In this document: in pieces, positions 12,806 through 25,191 of the stretch
How the letters are laid out: each line of letters opens with the position of its first letter
How positions within the stretch are numbered: the first letter of the stretch is position 1
Origin: Antennarius striatus
Taxonomy: Eukaryota; Chordata; Actinopteri; Lophiiformes; Antennariidae
DNA: 64,000 bases
Direction: 5' to 3'
Assembly: GCF_040054535.1 (NCBI RefSeq)
Contig: NC_090778.1
Span: 6,289,001 to 6,353,000, forward strand
Translations under genes and position numbers: made by a program
The notes under the pieces: model-generated
Database searches by the model: none
Seen by the model: the letters and a program-made list of their open reading frames with translations, nothing else
Told to the model about the DNA's origin: nothing

Positions 12806-14402
12806 AGTTTTCTGTCTGATTTATTGTGTGAGTTTTTCTGTGTACCTACCTCTGGCGGACCTGCAAAATTTTTCACAAAACAAAATGTGAATATTTGGAG
12901 AAGCTAGAACATATGGCTTCTGAGATTTGCTCCAGATAAAATGATTACACTTGGACAACCCGATGACTATACATCCCAATCATTTTCATTATTTTTTAAC
13001 ACACTGAGTGTTCCAAGAAGTGCAATCCTTAAAATCCCCTTCAAATCAGGAAATAAAACATTTGCCTCAAATTGAAAATTGAGAGAGGACTCCAGGGAAG
13101 AACTGCCTTTGCAACCTGCCGCACCCAGCACATCATCTAGAGCAGAGATGTGCTTTGGAATGTGGAATGTCATGTTCATCACAGTTAAGCTCTGATTTCA
13201 ATAATGTGGAGCAAGAAATGGTGTGAAGGATGGGTTAAAACGACTGGAGCATCAAGGGAACTTCAACCCACCACAGACTAATCTTCAAGACTCAATCAAG
13301 GCATACAGACCAACAAATAGAAGTGTAATCATCACAAGTGTTTGTGCAGCATTGGTCACACAGGGGAGGTAGCATAACTTCAGTGTGCTCAAACCGTGGC
13401 TGTATGAAAACCTCCAGAGCGTGAATATAGCTGAAAGGAAACTGATTTTCGCCGTCACCTCTACAAAGCACATGGAACAGGATGAGAATGTACAATGAAT
13501 GAAGGCGGGCCACTATAGGCATGGGCTCAGGTGAGACAACCTCATTGATATTCACACGTTATCCTGGCCGATATTCAGTGATGCTAAAAGTCCGCATAAT
13601 CAAGAGGAACATTATAACTGCTGCATTATTAAACTCCTGTGAGTAGAAGGGGAAGGTCTTCAAAAACTGAGCTGTGCAAACATTTGCCTGGAACGAGATG
13701 TTGAAGATCACACTTTTCAGTCATTCTGCATTTGGAAACATTCAGTGACTTGAACTGTTTGAGGTATAGCTGAATTTGACCATCTGGCTAGTAATCTGTA
13801 GCAGTTTAATCAGGACTATAGCCATTATTTACAATGCACATTGGTGCAGTAGTGACCAGGGTGTGACAGACTGAGGTCTGCTGTTCATGTCAGCTCTGAT
13901 CAAATACTTTTAAGCCTCTGAACTAAGTGGGTCTGGTCAGGTCACTGAATTAGACCCAGGTCAGATTAAGATTCCACATTTAAGACAATGACACTCTACT
14001 GTTTAAGTTCATCGCTCAATTAGTTGGCAGCTCAAGCAGAATTTAGTCTGTGCACTGTAGGCAGAAAGAAGGTCAACATCCAGGTTCAAATTTATCTATG
14101 AATCAGTCTGCTGAGACAGGAGGGAAAACATTCAGAAGTTATCCTTACCCTGGAGGAATTACAGGAGAATGATTGTCCTATCCCAGGACAAGACCTCCTA
14201 AAACATCCAGATGGCCTAATACATTGTTTTACAATACAATTACTACTTTATTGTGTATTCATAGGGTTTTGATTGGCTAAAATCAACATATTAAATTGGC
14301 TTAAACATTTCTGTTTAATTTACTCAACAAGCCTTTTTCTGCCAATACTCTCTCTTGTCTTATTTACCATCCCAATGTTAGTTTTTGCTGTAGTATATCA
14401 AA

Positions 14403-14761
14403 AGCCATGCTGCAGGCGGCGGAAATGAAGATGCTGGGGTCCTCTCTAGGAGTGTCCAGGTTGGACAGGATCAGACATGAGTTCATGAGAGAAACAGCCA
14501 TCAATAAATTTTTTGTAGACAAAGTTAGACAGCAGACTTCGATGGCTTGGGCACATCCAGAGGAGAGATGGTGAGTACACTGGTAAAAAGGTGTTGAGGA
14601 TGTAGCTACCAGGCAAGAGGAAGACCAAAAAGAAGGTGGATGGATGTAGTGAGAAAGACATAAGAGTAGCCGTGTTAGAGAGCAGGATGCAGAAGAAAGG
14701 TTGACATGGGAAAGGATGACAAGGTTTGGCGACCCCTACTGGGACAAGGTGAAAGGATAAT
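14403..14761 (+). mobile_element. LINE 3' end, RTE/L2-like
   Basis: Translated in pieces on the plus strand, this resembles the C-terminal tail of a fish non-LTR retrotransposon reverse transcriptase: EMKMLGSSLGVSRLDRIRHE, then a HPERR / RPKRRWMD-like stretch. It ends in the element-type 3' motif GACCCCTACTGGGACAAGGTGAAAGG. Frames are broken and only the last few hundred bases remain, as expected for a 5'-truncated dead copy. The same family occurs on the opposite strand at 35128-35650. I am sure of a non-LTR origin and less sure of the clade. Confidence 0.75.
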
Positions 14762-15277
14762 GAGATATCTTATTTTTTTATATTTCTTCATTGTAACAAT
14801 TTGGTTCTCTTGAATCAAGTACGCATAAAGGTGTTCTCAAATGCAAATTGTAATGTTCATGGAGTCAGAGTCTGAAAGCCTTGATTAATCAAGAATATTT
14901 ACATGATTGAGTGAATATTCTTGACTGAGGTTGCAGGCTTTGTTAAGCCAGATCACACAAAGAAAGCTTGGCTATGTTGAACTAGGTTTGTGGAACACCC
15001 CACAGGTATGTGCTGTCTTGAATCCTACTGAATACATGAGTGTATGTGTTCATGACTCAAATCTGTTCTAGATGGTTTTCTTTCATGGCTCACATAAACA
15101 AACTGGACTGAAAACAACCATCCTGATTGAGGTCAATGCCCTTGTCCTGGAAAAGATGAGCTGGAGAACCCTGAAGGACCATAAAGCGTAACAAACAAAT
15201 ACAGAACACATTAGTACAGCCAATATTTAATCCATATTACATTAAGAGGTAAAGAAAATCAATGTACATAACACTAA

Positions 15278-15621
15278 GGGGGAGCATGGTGGCGCAGAGG
15301 GTAGTGGTGTTGTCTTACAACAAGAAGCTCCTTGATTTGATTCCACCTGGGCCTTTCTGTACAGTTTGTATGTTCTCCTCATGTCTGTGCGGGTTTTCTG
15401 TGGGTTCTCCCGCTTCCTTCCACCACCATTGTCCATAGTGTGAGTGTGTGTCTGTCTTCTAGTGTAGTCCTGCAATAAACTGGTGACTTGTCCAAAGTGT
15501 ACCCCACCTCTTGCCCATAGTCATAGGGATAGGATTCAACATAACATGTGACGTGGATTTGAATAAGTGGCTGAAGACAAGGCAATCGTAACCCTGATTG
15601 TCTCGTCTATAAGAAGAAGAA
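15278..15621 (+). mobile_element. tRNA-derived SINE
   Basis: The 5' part (GGAGCATGGTGGCGCAGAGGG) contains an A-box-like TGGCGCAGAGG. The middle has the stretch common in fish SINEs, TTTCTGTACAGTTTGTATGT then TCTCC, followed by a tail containing CTGGTGACTTGTCCAAAGTG. The B-box is degenerate, so the copy is probably silent. A (TGAA)n tract follows directly, as is usual for SINEs that borrow an L2-type LINE 3' end. Confidence 0.8.
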
Positions 15622-15674
15622 GAATGAATGAATGAATGAATGAATGAATGAATGAATGAATGAATGAATGAATG
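15622..15674. repeat. (TGAA)n tail of the SINE
   Basis: About thirteen tetranucleotide copies run directly after the SINE body. This is the 3' tail repeat of the insertion, later expanded as a microsatellite. Confidence 0.9.
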
Positions 15675-18489
15675 ATACTAATAAGAGCCTATTTGTTGCT
15701 GCTTCATTTCTGAGTTGCCGTGTTTTTTCTGTGATTTCTCCTGGGGCTGTGGTGGCATGGATTTTTTTCTTACCCCAGTGGGAGAGCAATAAATCACCAC
15801 ATGAAGACGGTTAACCACTGTCGCCCAAATTGCACCACCACCAGGCAAGTGGACCAGATTCACAACTCAGTTTCCTTCAGTATTGATAATCCTCTAAAGA
15901 AGTGCAGTAGAAACAAGAGAAGAATTCTCTGCTTATAGAAATGTAAGTGGATAAATCAAAACTTGAAAGTTTTTCTGCACATTTTGGTAAAATGCTGGGC
16001 CAAAGATAGCAGTCCCAGCAAAAGAAAACCACAATTTTCTTTAAAGGGTTGTGCCACTGTCACAGATATAGTTAACAGCTTCCTTCCACACCATCAGCAG
16101 AGTAAAGCTACACTTTTATATTGTCTGTCAAATGGTGAAATAAAAATAGCACAGCTACATAAATGAGTGTCACTTCTTCTTGTTTCGAAAAAACAGAACG
16201 CTGGTGACTTTCATCACTTCTAGAGATTTCAGCTCATCGAGCTGGAATCTCAGAAGGACAAAACTGAGTCCACTAGACTTTCAAAACTTGCATCAGGATT
16301 AATGAGAGGTCACTCAGAGAGTAAATACTGGGTGGAAACTGACCTGGAATCCACAAAGAATGGCCTAAGGGCTGAACCTATTTGTATGTTACACAGTAAC
16401 TGATTCAAGCCAAGACATAAAACTCATTGAGAACGCTTTCTGTCTTTTAAACCTTTATGTTTGATTGGAGATTCACTAACATCAATGAGCTCTTTCATGC
16501 TTCGGTCTCTTCAGGACTGACCTGATCACATTCACGCCTGGACGCTGCTGAGTACAACCACAGCCTGATCTGTAGCCACTGCGCATCTCCGCCGGAGCTG
16601 CTGGGGTTAAGCGCCTGGTTCGAGGGCACCTCTAATGAGGTGCTGTTTTTACACTTCCGCCTCCAGACCTGCAACCTTCTCTCTAATCACCAATCAGGTC
16701 CCATCTCAAGTTTCTACTGCCATGCAGTCTGGCTGTACCTAGCACGTGGTAAGGAACTGAATAGATGAACTTGATTAGTTCAGTTAAGTCATGTATGTTT
16801 TAGGACCAGATGACTTACATTGCAGTTAAAATACGTGAGTGGTTGATGCTTAAAGCTGTAAAAAAAAAAAAGGGCTTGGGTGCACGCTACGCCATTAAAA
16901 TCATGAAAACAACTTTGGTCTGTCCTTTCAAGATGAAATAACTAGTCAGAAGATAAAGCTATAGAAACCATACCTCCTGGAATAAGTTGTGTTATCATAG
17001 GCTTAGTGCCAAGGCACACATTTACTGTATATATGGCTTTATAAACCACAGAGGATGTTTCTATCAATAAGTTTAAGATATTCATCAAATCACGCTCTAA
17101 TAATATAAAACAGATTTATAAACTCCTGAGAGTTGTGAAATGATAGCATGTGACAGATATGACAGAATAAGGTCACCTCCACAGCAGACTACAAAGAGAC
17201 TGTCTATCGGAGGCAGGCCTGGCTAGAGCCCCTGGATCCACCACCTCAAAGATGATAGAGACCACTGTTAATTATTTATAGAATATGACCTCACATCAGA
17301 CATCACTACACTTGTCACTAGAGCTCAAAGTGTCACGTTAGTGAAAATACAGATAACTACATCAAAATTGCTCCAACGGTCTATTAGGCAACTGCCTTAA
17401 ATCATTTCTCAATAACCTGCAAGAATAAAATAAAAATGTAATGAATTAAATGATTGAACACTGTCAGCATTATTGCACTCACAGAGCGGCATATATATTC
17501 AGTTTACATTTTGACCACTCATGATTGTAAGTCTCCTGATGATCCCTGCCAGCTCCTGAGGCACATACTGTATCTGTGTTCACTCATTAACTTCTGGTGT
17601 TCTCTGGAGTCCTGAGGTGATGTTGGTGACTCATGACACTGGTGAGCGTGAACTACAACAGCAAAGTTGTGGCCCGTAAAACCAAAATAATGGCTAAGAC
17701 TAAAAAGCTGTAGAAGGCTTAGGAGAGGGAGAGCAAGACGGTAGTTCTCTGCTGACTTCAAGCAACCCACAATGTTATTATTTTGTATTATTGATGTAAA
17801 AATATTCTTAATGACAGCTTTAAAATTACTGCAAATACTTCATTCCTAGCCAGCAGGTACAGAGCAAAATTTCAAGATTTGACAGGCAGCGAGCAGCAGG
17901 TAAGGTTCTTCTGTCCCTTGTTAAAGATGGATGCAGAAGTTGCTTTTTGTCCTTAAGCTGCATTAACTTCATCTGTGTTTGTGCACATTTTCTGGCTAAA
18001 TGAAGCAGTACCGCTGCAGATCACAGGGACAGTGTCACCAAAATCTAAGCATAATAAGTGGTTTTAGACACAACAAAGAAGAAAAGTCCAGACACATGTG
18101 ATGTGTTTAATGGCTTCATAGAACACCACTGAACACAGTCTGACTTTGGCTACTTCTCTTTTTATTCACCAGGTACCTTATTATAACCTTGACAACAGGT
18201 TTTGGGGTTTTTCTTTTTTATTGTCAAAATATCTGGCTGTTCCCTGCCATCTTATTGACAATGCTGTTGCTGCTGCTACCGCTGCCAATGTATTTAGAGG
18301 TTGTTATCAATTAAATCAAAGAAAAAGAAAATCCAACTAAAATGTCTTAAAAGAGAGGTATTAAAAGACGGTATTATCGGCTGTGGAACATCCATTTGTT
18401 TTTTACAAAGTACTAGTCGGTGCATGGTAAAATGTCACACGAGATGCCAAAGCGGCTGTGTTCTCCATCACATTTCACACTTAAAAGTC

Positions 18490-18521
18490 TTAATGCATCA
18501 AACTGTTGTTTGATGCATTAA
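18490..18521. repeat. Perfect inverted repeat, 14-bp stem
   Basis: Arms 18490-18503 and 18508-18521 (TTAATGCATCAAAC and its complement) flank the 4-nt loop TGTT. Confidence 0.85.
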
Positions 18522-20837
18522 TATGTTCCATAATTAGAGGCAATTTCAAGCAAATAAATGTACATTATTTAGTGCTTTCAGCAACATGACCAAAACATTT
18601 CTGGTAACATCAATACCACCACAGAGACAGAGAGTTCTATCTAATCTTACACAAATGTATTCAAATTTGTATTTCCCAACTAAAACCAACGTCATGAGAG
18701 TCGTTTGAAAGGTGCCGTAATAAGTTGAAACTGAATCACATTTGGCTTTAAGTCAACAATGGTTGGCAGTAGCACAAAGATTAAGGTTTGCCACACTGCT
18801 GGATGCTACTGGCTTTGTTTGCCGCACCCACTCCAACTTCGGAAACACGTTACTTCAAAAAGGAGGTGCGGATGATCTGCCCTTTTAATCAAAGAACCTA
18901 TGTGCTTGTCTTCCTGTGTCCCGGGGATGGACACAGCTTCAGTCCTGGAAACTGTGTAACTTTCAGCAACACATTCCTTGATCTCTCAGAAACTCTCTCG
19001 AACTGAGGGTGTTAAGACACAGAGCTCTGCTTCTACTTATTGCCAGTCATGGTCTTGCTCTGGCAAAGCAACACAAGGGGAAACAGGGAGGAGACACCCA
19101 TGGAGGGAGAGTCTAAATTAATTCCACATGTTCCTCAAGAGGAGACTTTCCAGGCAGCCTGAGTTCATTCCACTGCTGGGAGGGCGAAGTGCAGCATACT
19201 TTGAGAGCACCTGGCTACACTTTACTGCACTTTTCGACCACACGCTGCTTAATACTGAATCCACATGGATCTCTTTAGCTTTGCTATGGCATCAAAAGGC
19301 ACATTTTACTTTTTTGGCAAGCACCAGAACTCCACAAAGTCACTGCTTTGAGGAGACTTAAAATAGACGAAGTAAAAGGAACATTCCTGAGCTAGTGCGG
19401 GCAACTGAAATTAATTCTGCCACTCCAGAATTAAATTTCCTGCCTAATCTTCAAGCTGTAGTAAATGGACTCACACTTATTACATAAGAGATAAACAAAA
19501 ATATAAAACAAGCTTGGTGCTTGTCAGAAATGAGCCAGGGTAATTTTAGAAACCAGTTATTTCCATTTCAACTTCACTTGCTTGAAAGTCATCCTAAAAA
19601 TAGAGGAACAATCTGGATTCCTTGTCAGCTGCTGCTGCAGATGACTGTGTTTATATTTATATTAACTTAGACGAATTGAATGTATTGTGTGTCAAATACA
19701 ATCATTATAGAGGACCAGATAACTATTTAATGCATAATAACTACCTGTTGTCATATCACAGATCTGAAGACAACAGTGTTGAAGTTGTTCAAAATTACAG
19801 ACAAACCAATTCATGACTTGCTTTGACCTGAAACTTGATGTAGGCCGATTGAAAAGTTTGCATCATTTTGTGAGGCGTGTACAGTTGTCAGTCTCTCTGT
19901 TCCACAAATGCAATTTACAGAGCCAGGGACAGAATCTGCCAGCAGTATCTTAACCTACTTGTCAAACAGTGACGGGATGGCTGGGCTGAAATGGAATTAG
20001 ATGAACATGCCTTTAATTCTCTGGGCCTCTTTGACTCATCAATACTGATGAAGACAGACTGCTCTGACTGAGAGCTCTGCAAACCCAGACCCACTACAAC
20101 TTTGATGAGGCAAAGATGAGGTAACAGTTCACGATCACATTCATCATCAGTGTGATTTTGCCTTTTGCTGTCTCTGTATCCATCAAGTGAAGAAGAAGCA
20201 ATTTGACCACCAAGATCATACAAACCTAAATGCTGCACTTGACTCTTCTGCTGCAACCCAAAGAGTCTTAAAATGAACTTCTTGAGTCTTGACCCCACAG
20301 CAACTACCACTACTCTACAGCTTGACTCTGAGGGCAAACAGCAGTTTAACATACCTTCACTTGACAGATATACAATTGTCATGCATGTATGGAAATGATT
20401 TCCTAAAAGCTAAGTGTCCCTAAACAACCACACTCTGGCAGGTCAATGTTAGATCAAGACGCATGTTTTCACATCACAAAGATGTAATACCAGAGGACCC
20501 AGATTCAGTTGTGTCATTCTCCTGCAGTCTGACACTCCTTGATAAGACATTAACACGATCAGTCTGAGATAAAACAAAAAAACAAAAACATTTGTAGCAC
20601 ATGGGCTACATTCACATGACAAGCCTTGTCTTTCCACTGGGATATTCTGCTCACATCCGTTTTGGTTATCTTGATGGTTTACATTTATAATAATCTGCAT
20701 CTTCTGTAGCTCTAAAATGAATAAATCTGTCCCCCAAAATGTAATAACTCTGAAATTGATATGATTTTCCATGAGTCCACAACAATCTAAAACATCATAA
20801 TTGTCAAACTCATTTCAAACCAAAAAGGACACAGAAT

Positions 20838-20839
<2 letters not shown>

Positions 20840-20883
<44 letters not shown>
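20840..20883. repeat. (CA)n microsatellite
   Basis: Uninterrupted CA run just left of the terminal-inverted-repeat element that begins near 20905. Confidence 0.95.
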
Positions 20884-20885
<2 letters not shown>

Positions 20886-20904
20886 ATACTACTGGCACAA
20901 TTCA

Positions 20905-22100
20905 AAGACAGACTGGGGTGGAAATTCCATAATTCCATGATAAAGCAATAATGTCAGACTTAATACCAAACATATGTAAACAAATGAATTGGTATTATAA
21001 ACCAAGCGCACCCAACATAGTCAAAAATCAATGTGGTGACGTAACGACTTTGTGTTTGCAAATCATAGATTGCGCTGGGTGGGCATTGCAAAGCCGTAGA
21101 TGAATGTTAGCAGGCTAACTGGAAAAAGAAAGCTAACTACTATAATCGTGAGATTGGGAAAGGAGCTAATGTTAAAAGAAAAGGCACCTGTCAAAAGACC
21201 AAGTGGAAAAGAAATTTTAGAGAAGTGACAGTTCTGTTAGCTGACTACATGAACAGAAAAACTACATACAGAAATTTATGTAGTTACTTAAAGATGTTTT
21301 TTGTCAGACGCCCGAGGAGCATTTTGGATACTATATTGATTGTCCCATTCCAAAAGGAAACCATAGCTGGACAGAATGTTCGTGCTAACCTGCTAGTTTC
21401 ACTCAGAATTCGGTGGCATTTTCTGTGTCGTTCCTGCTTTTTGGACTTTCTGCTCAAAAACATGAAAATTGTTGGAACAGTTATGCCACTCTAAAATTAT
21501 GTTAACTGGGAAGTCCATGTATAGTTAGTGATGGGCAGATGAAGCCTATGAAGCACTGAAGCTTTTCCTCCAGATCACTGCGGTTCGAAGCTTCATGAGG
21601 CTTCATTTGCTCTAGCAAGACATCTACTAGAACTAGATGTTAAAAATCAGATGCTTCAAAAAAGACTTTGAAGTGTGTGGCATTTTGGAGAAAGCCTGTG
21701 AATATAACTGTCAGCAAAATAAGGAAGTATGCAAAACATGGATATTTTAGTGATGGCAGTACACTGAGTGTAGAATGCACAGCATTAAAACGGGCTATTT
21801 TCTGACATATAACAGCTCCACGTCAAAGACGCATTGATAAACATGCTTGACAGTTGGATATTTGTTTCTTTCTTCATGAGTCATAAAGTTTATATAGTCA
21901 TTTATTCATTCATTATTCATTCATTCACGTTCCTCGCCGACGCCAGTCCTGACGCAGACCGGGATGCGCTGCCTGCTGGTGGGAGAACTCTGTGATCAAG
22001 GGTGCGCTTGGTTTATAATACCAATACGTTTGTTTTCATATGTTTGGTATGAAGTCTGATATTGTTTTATTCTGCAATTTCCACAGGTTCCAGCTAGTAT
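20905..22100. mobile_element. DNA transposon with long terminal inverted repeats, copy 1
   Basis: The left end (about 20912-21013) and right end (about 21998-22095) are inverted copies of each other over roughly 90 bp. Both contain GTGGAAATT, CAGACTT, ATACCAAACATATG and GGTATTATAAACCAAGCGCA in matching order. The interior up to about 21515 is shared with a second, oppositely oriented copy at 50620-51182. From about 21528 a different repeat appears to have inserted. No complete transposase is visible, and I could not settle a target-site duplication or superfamily. Confidence 0.75.
21528..21900 (+). mobile_element. Possible hAT-like insertion within copy 1
   Basis: Starting near TAGTGATGGGCAGATGAAGC, the sequence holds clustered GAAGC and AAGCTTCATGAGGCTTCAT motifs. 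Similar 5' ends occur on non-autonomous fish hAT elements. The second copy of the host element (50620-51182) lacks this stretch, which supports an insertion. The right boundary is unclear. Confidence 0.35.
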
Positions 22101-22425
22101 ATATATAGGGTTACGGCCTCCAGGCCTTGGTCCATCATTAGATTGATGAAATTGGGCTTTTTCACTTGTTCCAAAACCAGCGCTAGTTTCACCTCAGATG
22201 CTTTTATGTGGGAATACATGTCGCAAATTACTTTCCCCTGGCCTCCTAGCTGCAAGTTAAGGCTTTTCAGCATTTCTGTCACTTCTGTTAAAAATGTTAG
22301 GTGTCATTTCCAATCTGGATTGATCAGCTCTCAAACCATTTTGTCGGGGGGGGGGCATATTTCTAGTACTGTTCATGGGGCCATCTCAAATGTGGAGGTG
22401 GGATGCATCTGTTTTTGGACCACTG
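22100..22425 (-). pseudogene. Fossil hAT (ZBED/Charlie-type) transposase piece
   Basis: On the minus strand, 22282 down to about 22140 reads HLTFLTEVTEMLKSLNLQL followed by GQGKVICDMYSHIKA and VKLALVLEQVKKPNF. This spacing matches the segment of hAT transposases related to ZBED5 and FAM200. A stop codon interrupts the frame just upstream, and only about 60 codons survive. The plus-strand sequence ending at 22425 (TTTTTGGACCACTG) looks like a hAT terminus. The piece abuts the right terminal repeat of the neighbouring element. Confidence 0.65.
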
Positions 22426-25108
22426 CTCTAGTCAATCTATGGCCAAATGACTGAATGAATGAATGAATGAAGTTTGATTTTAATACTCACACAGTCACAA
22501 TAAACCCCAATCTGTCTCTGAATTGTGCCTCTTCAGCCTGACTGTGATGATCACAGTGAGTGCATGTGTTAAAAACTCTCCCTTTCCCTCTGACATTTAT
22601 TAAAGGATTATTACTGAATGCTTTTTATTCTGCCAACAGATGTGATGAATGAGAACGACTCAGAGAATCCAAACATATTTAAAACCAGCACATACTCTCA
22701 ATACATCCTTCCTCAGGAAGCAGTACATGGTCAGATTTATGAAAGACAAATATTAAATCACTACATCTTCCTCTGAGGACTTTATACCCAACTCTAAGGG
22801 ACTGTAGTAACAAAATAGTGATGTTGGGTTCATGGATATTATTGCAGAATTAAATGGAATCCAGTGCTGAGACATATCTCTGAAAATTGGTTAATTGGAG
22901 CCAGCCTATCATCATGTGAGCCCTGGAGTCACTCGCCAAAAACCCGCCTTTGTACTAAACATGCTTACAGGCACACTCTCATCTGGTTTGGAAAATGTAT
23001 GAGGACTAAAGAGAGAGCTGTTAATGTTGATGACACTGATTAGTGAATTACACAACTCTGGAATGACAATGGCGGGAGAGACAGCCTGTGATTACAGCAT
23101 GAGTTCATTAACATATGGAACGCACGTTATAATACGCTCAAATTAATTCTATTAGCTGAACCCTTTCTCATGCATGGCTTTCTCTCAGGGAATCCTGAGG
23201 CGCGTGTATAATCAGCAAGAGTCTCTGCATATGCTTAAGATTTAAGATTTTAAGATTTAAAATCTCAAATCTTTCCAAAGGGAAATTAAGATGGGTAGAG
23301 TTAAGTGTCTGAGTAGTGGTGATCTACAATAGACTGGATGTCGCTGCATCATGGCAAAAGAGGTACAATGTGAAATAAGTTGCAAGTTGAACCGAGTTCC
23401 ACTGACTTAAGCTTCACATTCTGGGTTTGAGGATTGTAGATCCTAGTCAATAATTGTGGTTTAATAGTTTTTGCATGTTTGGAAAGATTGGCTTACCAAA
23501 TATTCACCAAAGAATGACTGTTGAAGACTTTGAAGCTGCAGCAGCAGGGGATTGGTTTACATCATGTGACAATCTTAAAGGTTGGCAACACACCATGTGG
23601 TAAGCCACAAACCACCGCAAGAATTAGCCATTAATCATCACACATAAAAAGGTCAGTCTGTGACTTAGGCCTTATCTTCTCCAGCTCAAAGCAAAATGAC
23701 TACTCCATTCACTATTGCCTGTCACCTCAGGTACATTCTGAGGGCAAAAGTGACACCACCCTGTGCTGATGGATAAGGATTACCTCAGAAATTACATCGT
23801 TATCTAATCGGACAACGACAGTCATGCCCCACCCACCTGTTGCCAGTTTTATCCCTGGTGGAAAACACACAGCCGATTATCTCAACAACTAAGAGACTGT
23901 GGCACACGGATTTTATCTACAGGACAAAGGAGTGTTTTAGCTCTGGTAATGTGAACATCCATCAGCTACTTTTTATCAAGATAGTCTTATCATTTGTGAG
24001 ACAGGAGGACAGGAAAGCTCTCCATCTGCCTTAGCTGAGGCTGTAGACTAAGACAGCATGGGAAGAGTCCAAAAATTAAGTCTGACGAAGAAAGGAGGGA
24101 GGAGTTGAAGAAGAGTGTAGACGATGTGCCTCAAGAGCTTAAGTTTGTTTCTCTCGTGGGAATCATGGGATATTTTTACAAGGATCATTACGAGGTCAAA
24201 GACGTGTAAGTGTGTCGGAAAGTTTGGCTGATTTCTCAGAGTGCTGTACCTGAACATTACATCAGGCTTGGTTCCAGCAAGTGATAGATGATGGTTCATA
24301 AGCAGAGACACTCAAAGAGCTCACAGGGCGTATTAATGACTCATCCGTGGACTCTTAGCTCGTGCCCTTGTGACATTTCAACTTGGCAATATCCTCAATC
24401 ACACATTTAAATAAACAAACCAAACACAAATCAGACCAAAAGTCACATGGGTAATATTTAAAACAGGCAGCACAGACTGGCTGACTCACACATCAAGTAT
24501 AAACAGGACGAATCAAGCCAAGAACTCATCACCAGTCAGACACGCCGCCTCTCCAAGCCTTTGGGGCCACGCCAACTCTGACGGACAGAAACGCCAAGCA
24601 TCAAGACATTAATGTTTGTTTACTGAAGTCCTCGACAAAAACACAACAGCGGGTCAAACAACAGGCACAATGTGTATAAGCATCAATGGAAACACATTTG
24701 ATTATACTTTTAGACCTTCACTTACTAAGTCAGGGAAAAAATAATCCCAAAACAAAGAGGGCTCTTTACACACAGGAAAAATAAAATAAAATCATACATG
24801 GCAAAAGAGGTCATCTTGAGCAGCCAGGTTGGTTAAATTTCTTAACATTTTGATAGTTGTTTGTATTCCTGCATCGACGCCATGCTGCATGACTGTTCGG
24901 TAGAGCCAAATGCACAGGGGAAATTAAACGAAGAGGTTCACTGAAGTCATTACAGTCAGTAAAAACACAGGATTTTGCATCTCTTCCAGGATCAAAATGA
25001 AAAGTTAAGTTTTAACAAATTTCTTGGTAGACAACCGAGTTTCCATGGGTTCTGTAGAATCCCACATTTATCTGTCAAAACAGAGATTCTTATAATTAAT
25101 CATCTATA

Positions 25109-25191
25109 CGGATGCCACACAGATGCTACACGGTTGCTACACGGATGATAGACGGTTGCTACACGGATGCTACACAGGTGCTACATAGGTG
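25109..25191. repeat. Minisatellite, 11-bp unit
   Basis: Seven units of 11 bp run in exact phase, consensus CGGATGCTACA with substitutions only, plus a half unit. Because 11 is not a multiple of 3, the open frame through it is incidental. Confidence 0.9.

Larger units (their letters stand above)
12060..12850 (+). mobile_element. Possible solo LTR of an old retroelement
   Basis: This block differs from its flanks. It holds a TATA box (TATAAAAG, 12287-12294), a short hairpin just upstream, a 95-bp tandem repeat, and a polyadenylation signal (AATAAA, about 12773-12778) followed by a T/G-rich stretch. That order of promoter then polyA signal is what a long terminal repeat shows. I could not identify TG...CA ends, a target duplication or any adjoining gag/pol-like frame, so boundaries are approximate. 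It could also be an unrelated promoter-like repeat. Confidence 0.3.

Noticed and set aside
15278..15360. tRNA gene
   Set aside because: The A-box belongs to a SINE; the B-box is decayed and no cloverleaf could be drawn.
19915..20382. 155-codon minus-strand open frame
   Set aside because: Longest frame in the left region, but no recognisable domain, no splice signals that fit, and irregular composition. Treated as chance.
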